DNA from: Pseudomonadota bacterium
GTDB taxonomy: Bacteria; Pseudomonadota; Alphaproteobacteria; UBA8366; JADFVY01
Assembly (NCBI GenBank): GCA_015222795.1
Contig: JADFVY010000333.1
Coordinates: 1 to 11,579, forward strand
Reading direction: 5' to 3'
DNA: 11,579 bases
Every line of letters begins with the position of its first letter. The first letter of the stretch is position 1. The position numbers were made by a program, and so were the translations under genes. Shown in pieces: positions 10,177-11,579 of this stretch. Below the pieces are notes generated by a model that was not told the origin of the DNA, did no database searches, and was given only the letters and a program-made list of their open reading frames with translations.

Positions 10177-11579
10177 ATGGCACGCACAACACCCATCGAG
10201 CGGTACCGCAATATTGGCATCATGGCCCATATTGACGCCGGAAAGACCACGACGACTGAGCGAATCCTGTATTATACCGGCCGTTCACACAAGATCGGCG
10301 AGGTCCATCACGGTAGCGCCACCATGGACTGGATGGAACAGGAGCAAGAGCGCGGCATTACCATTACGTCCGCCGCGACGACCGCATTCTGGAACGACTA
10401 CCGCATCAACATCATCGACACCCCGGGCCATGTGGATTTCACCATTGAGGTTGAACGTTCGCTACGCGTGCTCGACGGCGCCGTTACCGTGTTCGACAGC
10501 GTTGCCGGGGTTGAGCCGCAGTCGGAGACCGTCTGGCGCCAGGCCGACAAATACAAAGTGCCGCGCATCTGTTTCGTCAACAAGATGGACCGCATGGGCG
10601 CTGATTTCTTCCGCTGCGTCGATATGATCGTTGACCGCCTGGGCGCGAAGCCGCTGGTGCTGCAGCTGCCGATCGGCAGCGAGGGCGATTTTGCCGGCGT
10701 CATCGATCTCGTCAAGATGAAGGCGATCCGCTGGAAGGACGAAAATCTCGGCGCCGAGTTCATCGAGGAAGATATCCCGGCCGACATGGCCGACCAGGCC
10801 GCCGAATATCGCGAAAAACTGATCGAACTTGCCGTCGAACAGGACGATGTCGCGATGGAGGCTTATCTGGAGGGCACCGAGCCCGACGAAGCGACTCTCA
10901 AGAAATGCATCCGCAAGGGCGCGATCAACAGCTACGCCGTTCCGGTGCTGCTCGGATCTGCTTTTAAGAACAAGGGGGTTCAGCCGTTGCTGGACGCGGT
11001 CGTCGATTATCTGCCCTCTCCGCTGGATATCGGCGCGGTCAAGGGGCTCGAAGTCGAGGGCGAAGAGGTGTTGACCCGTGAGCCTAACGACGAGGCCCCG
11101 TTCTCGGCGCTCGCGTTCAAAATTATGAACGACCCCTTCGTTGGTTCGTTAACTTTCGCGCGTGTTTATTCGGGCGTACTCGAAAGTGGCACCCCCACCC
11201 TGAATACGATCAAGGACAACCGCGAACGTGTTGGCCGCATGCTGCTGATGCATGCCAACAGTCGCGAAGACATCAAGGAGGCACATGCCGGCGATATCGT
11301 CGCCATCTGTGGCCTTAAGAATACCACGACCGGCGACACGCTGTGCGATCCCTCCAAGCCGATCGTGCTGGAGCGTATGGAGTTTCCCGACCCGGTCATC
11401 GAGATCGCGGTTGAGCCGAAAACCAAGGCTGATCAGGAAAAAATGTCCCAGGCGCTGCAGCGGTTGGCCGCCGAGGACCCCAGCTTCCGCGTTACGTCGG
11501 ATATCGAAAGCGGCCAGACCATCATCAAGGGCATGGGCGAACTGCATCTCGATATCATCGTCGATCGCATGAAGCGCGA
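10177..11579 (+). CDS. fusA: Elongation factor G, 3' end beyond the window
   Basis: EF-G is the ribosomal translocase; it uses GTP to move tRNAs and mRNA after peptide bond formation and, with RRF, splits ribosomes. The reading frame stays open to the window edge, giving 467 codons plus two bases of a protein usually about 690-700 residues long. G1 is AHIDAGKTT (17-25), the switch I motif RGITI is at 59-63, G3 DTPGH at 81-85, and G4 NKMD at 135-138. Domain II begins near P308 and domain III near 406 (PVIEIAVEP). The visible part ends inside domain III, after GMGELHLDIIVDR. ATG 10177 fits the family N-terminus MARTTPIERYRNIGIMAHID better than ATG 10222. The Shine-Dalgarno is weak (GGA at 10164-10166), and the start lies 30 nt after rpsG. 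tuf would be expected next. Confidence 0.98.
   Translation, partial: MARTTPIERYRNIGIMAHIDAGKTTTTERILYYTGRSHKIGEVHHGSATMDWMEQEQERGITITSAATTAFWNDYRINIIDTPGHVDFTIEVERSLRVLDGAVTVFDSVAGVEPQSETVWRQADKYKVPRICFVNKMDRMGADFFRCVDMIVDRLGAKPLVLQLPIGSEGDFAGVIDLVKMKAIRWKDENLGAEFIEEDIPADMADQAAEYREKLIELAVEQDDVAMEAYLEGTEPDEATLKKCIRKGAINSYAVPVLLGSAFKNKGVQPLLDAVVDYLPSPLDIGAVKGLEVEGEEVLTREPNDEAPFSALAFKIMNDPFVGSLTFARVYSGVLESGTPTLNTIKDNRERVGRMLLMHANSREDIKEAHAGDIVAICGLKNTTTGDTLCDPSKPIVLERMEFPDPVIEIAVEPKTKADQEKMSQALQRLAAEDPSFRVTSDIESGQTIIKGMGELHLDIIVDRMKR

Overview
This window is a conserved housekeeping block from an alphaproteobacterium. It holds the end of the beta (rpo) operon, rplL-rpoB-rpoC, followed directly by the start of the str operon, rpsL-rpsG-fusA, all on the + strand. 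The assignment to Alphaproteobacteria is an inference. It rests on the moderately high GC, the 1390-residue RpoB and 1394-residue RpoC with proteobacterial-type insertions, the style of the RpoB N-terminus (MAKSFTGRKRIRKSFG), and the direct rpoC-to-rpsL linkage, which enteric gammaproteobacteria have lost. I cannot name a genus; something near Rhodospirillales would fit.

Layout. Positions 1-369 hold complete rplL (L7/L12), starting at the first base. Positions 370-503 are a 134-nt spacer with a strong nested inverted repeat, flanked by near-identical short direct repeats, where an attenuator or RNA-processing site would be expected. Positions 504-4676 hold rpoB, and a 74-nt spacer with an 8-bp hairpin leads to rpoC at 4751-8935. 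Positions 8936-9287 are the only gap over 300 bases. It contains an 11-bp perfect stem-loop (probable end of the rpo transcript), then an A-tract, a sigma70-type promoter with 17-nt spacing and a GC-rich discriminator, then a roughly 220-nt leader with small hairpins. rpsL (9288-9659), rpsG (9676-10146) and a 3'-truncated fusA (10177 to the window edge) follow with short spacers.

The genes jointly make the core transcription and translation machinery: the L7/L12 stalk that recruits elongation factors, the two large RNA polymerase subunits, two 30S proteins, and the translocase EF-G, which binds the L7/L12 stalk. Every visible catalytic, zinc-binding and drug-target residue is intact, and no gene is broken.

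I found no mobile element, CRISPR array, tRNA or accessory gene, and no evidence for a new biological system. The points worth a second look are regulatory: the rplL-rpoB structured spacer, the stringent-type str promoter with its long leader, and an rpsL-rpsG gap too short for the enterobacterial S7 repressor site.
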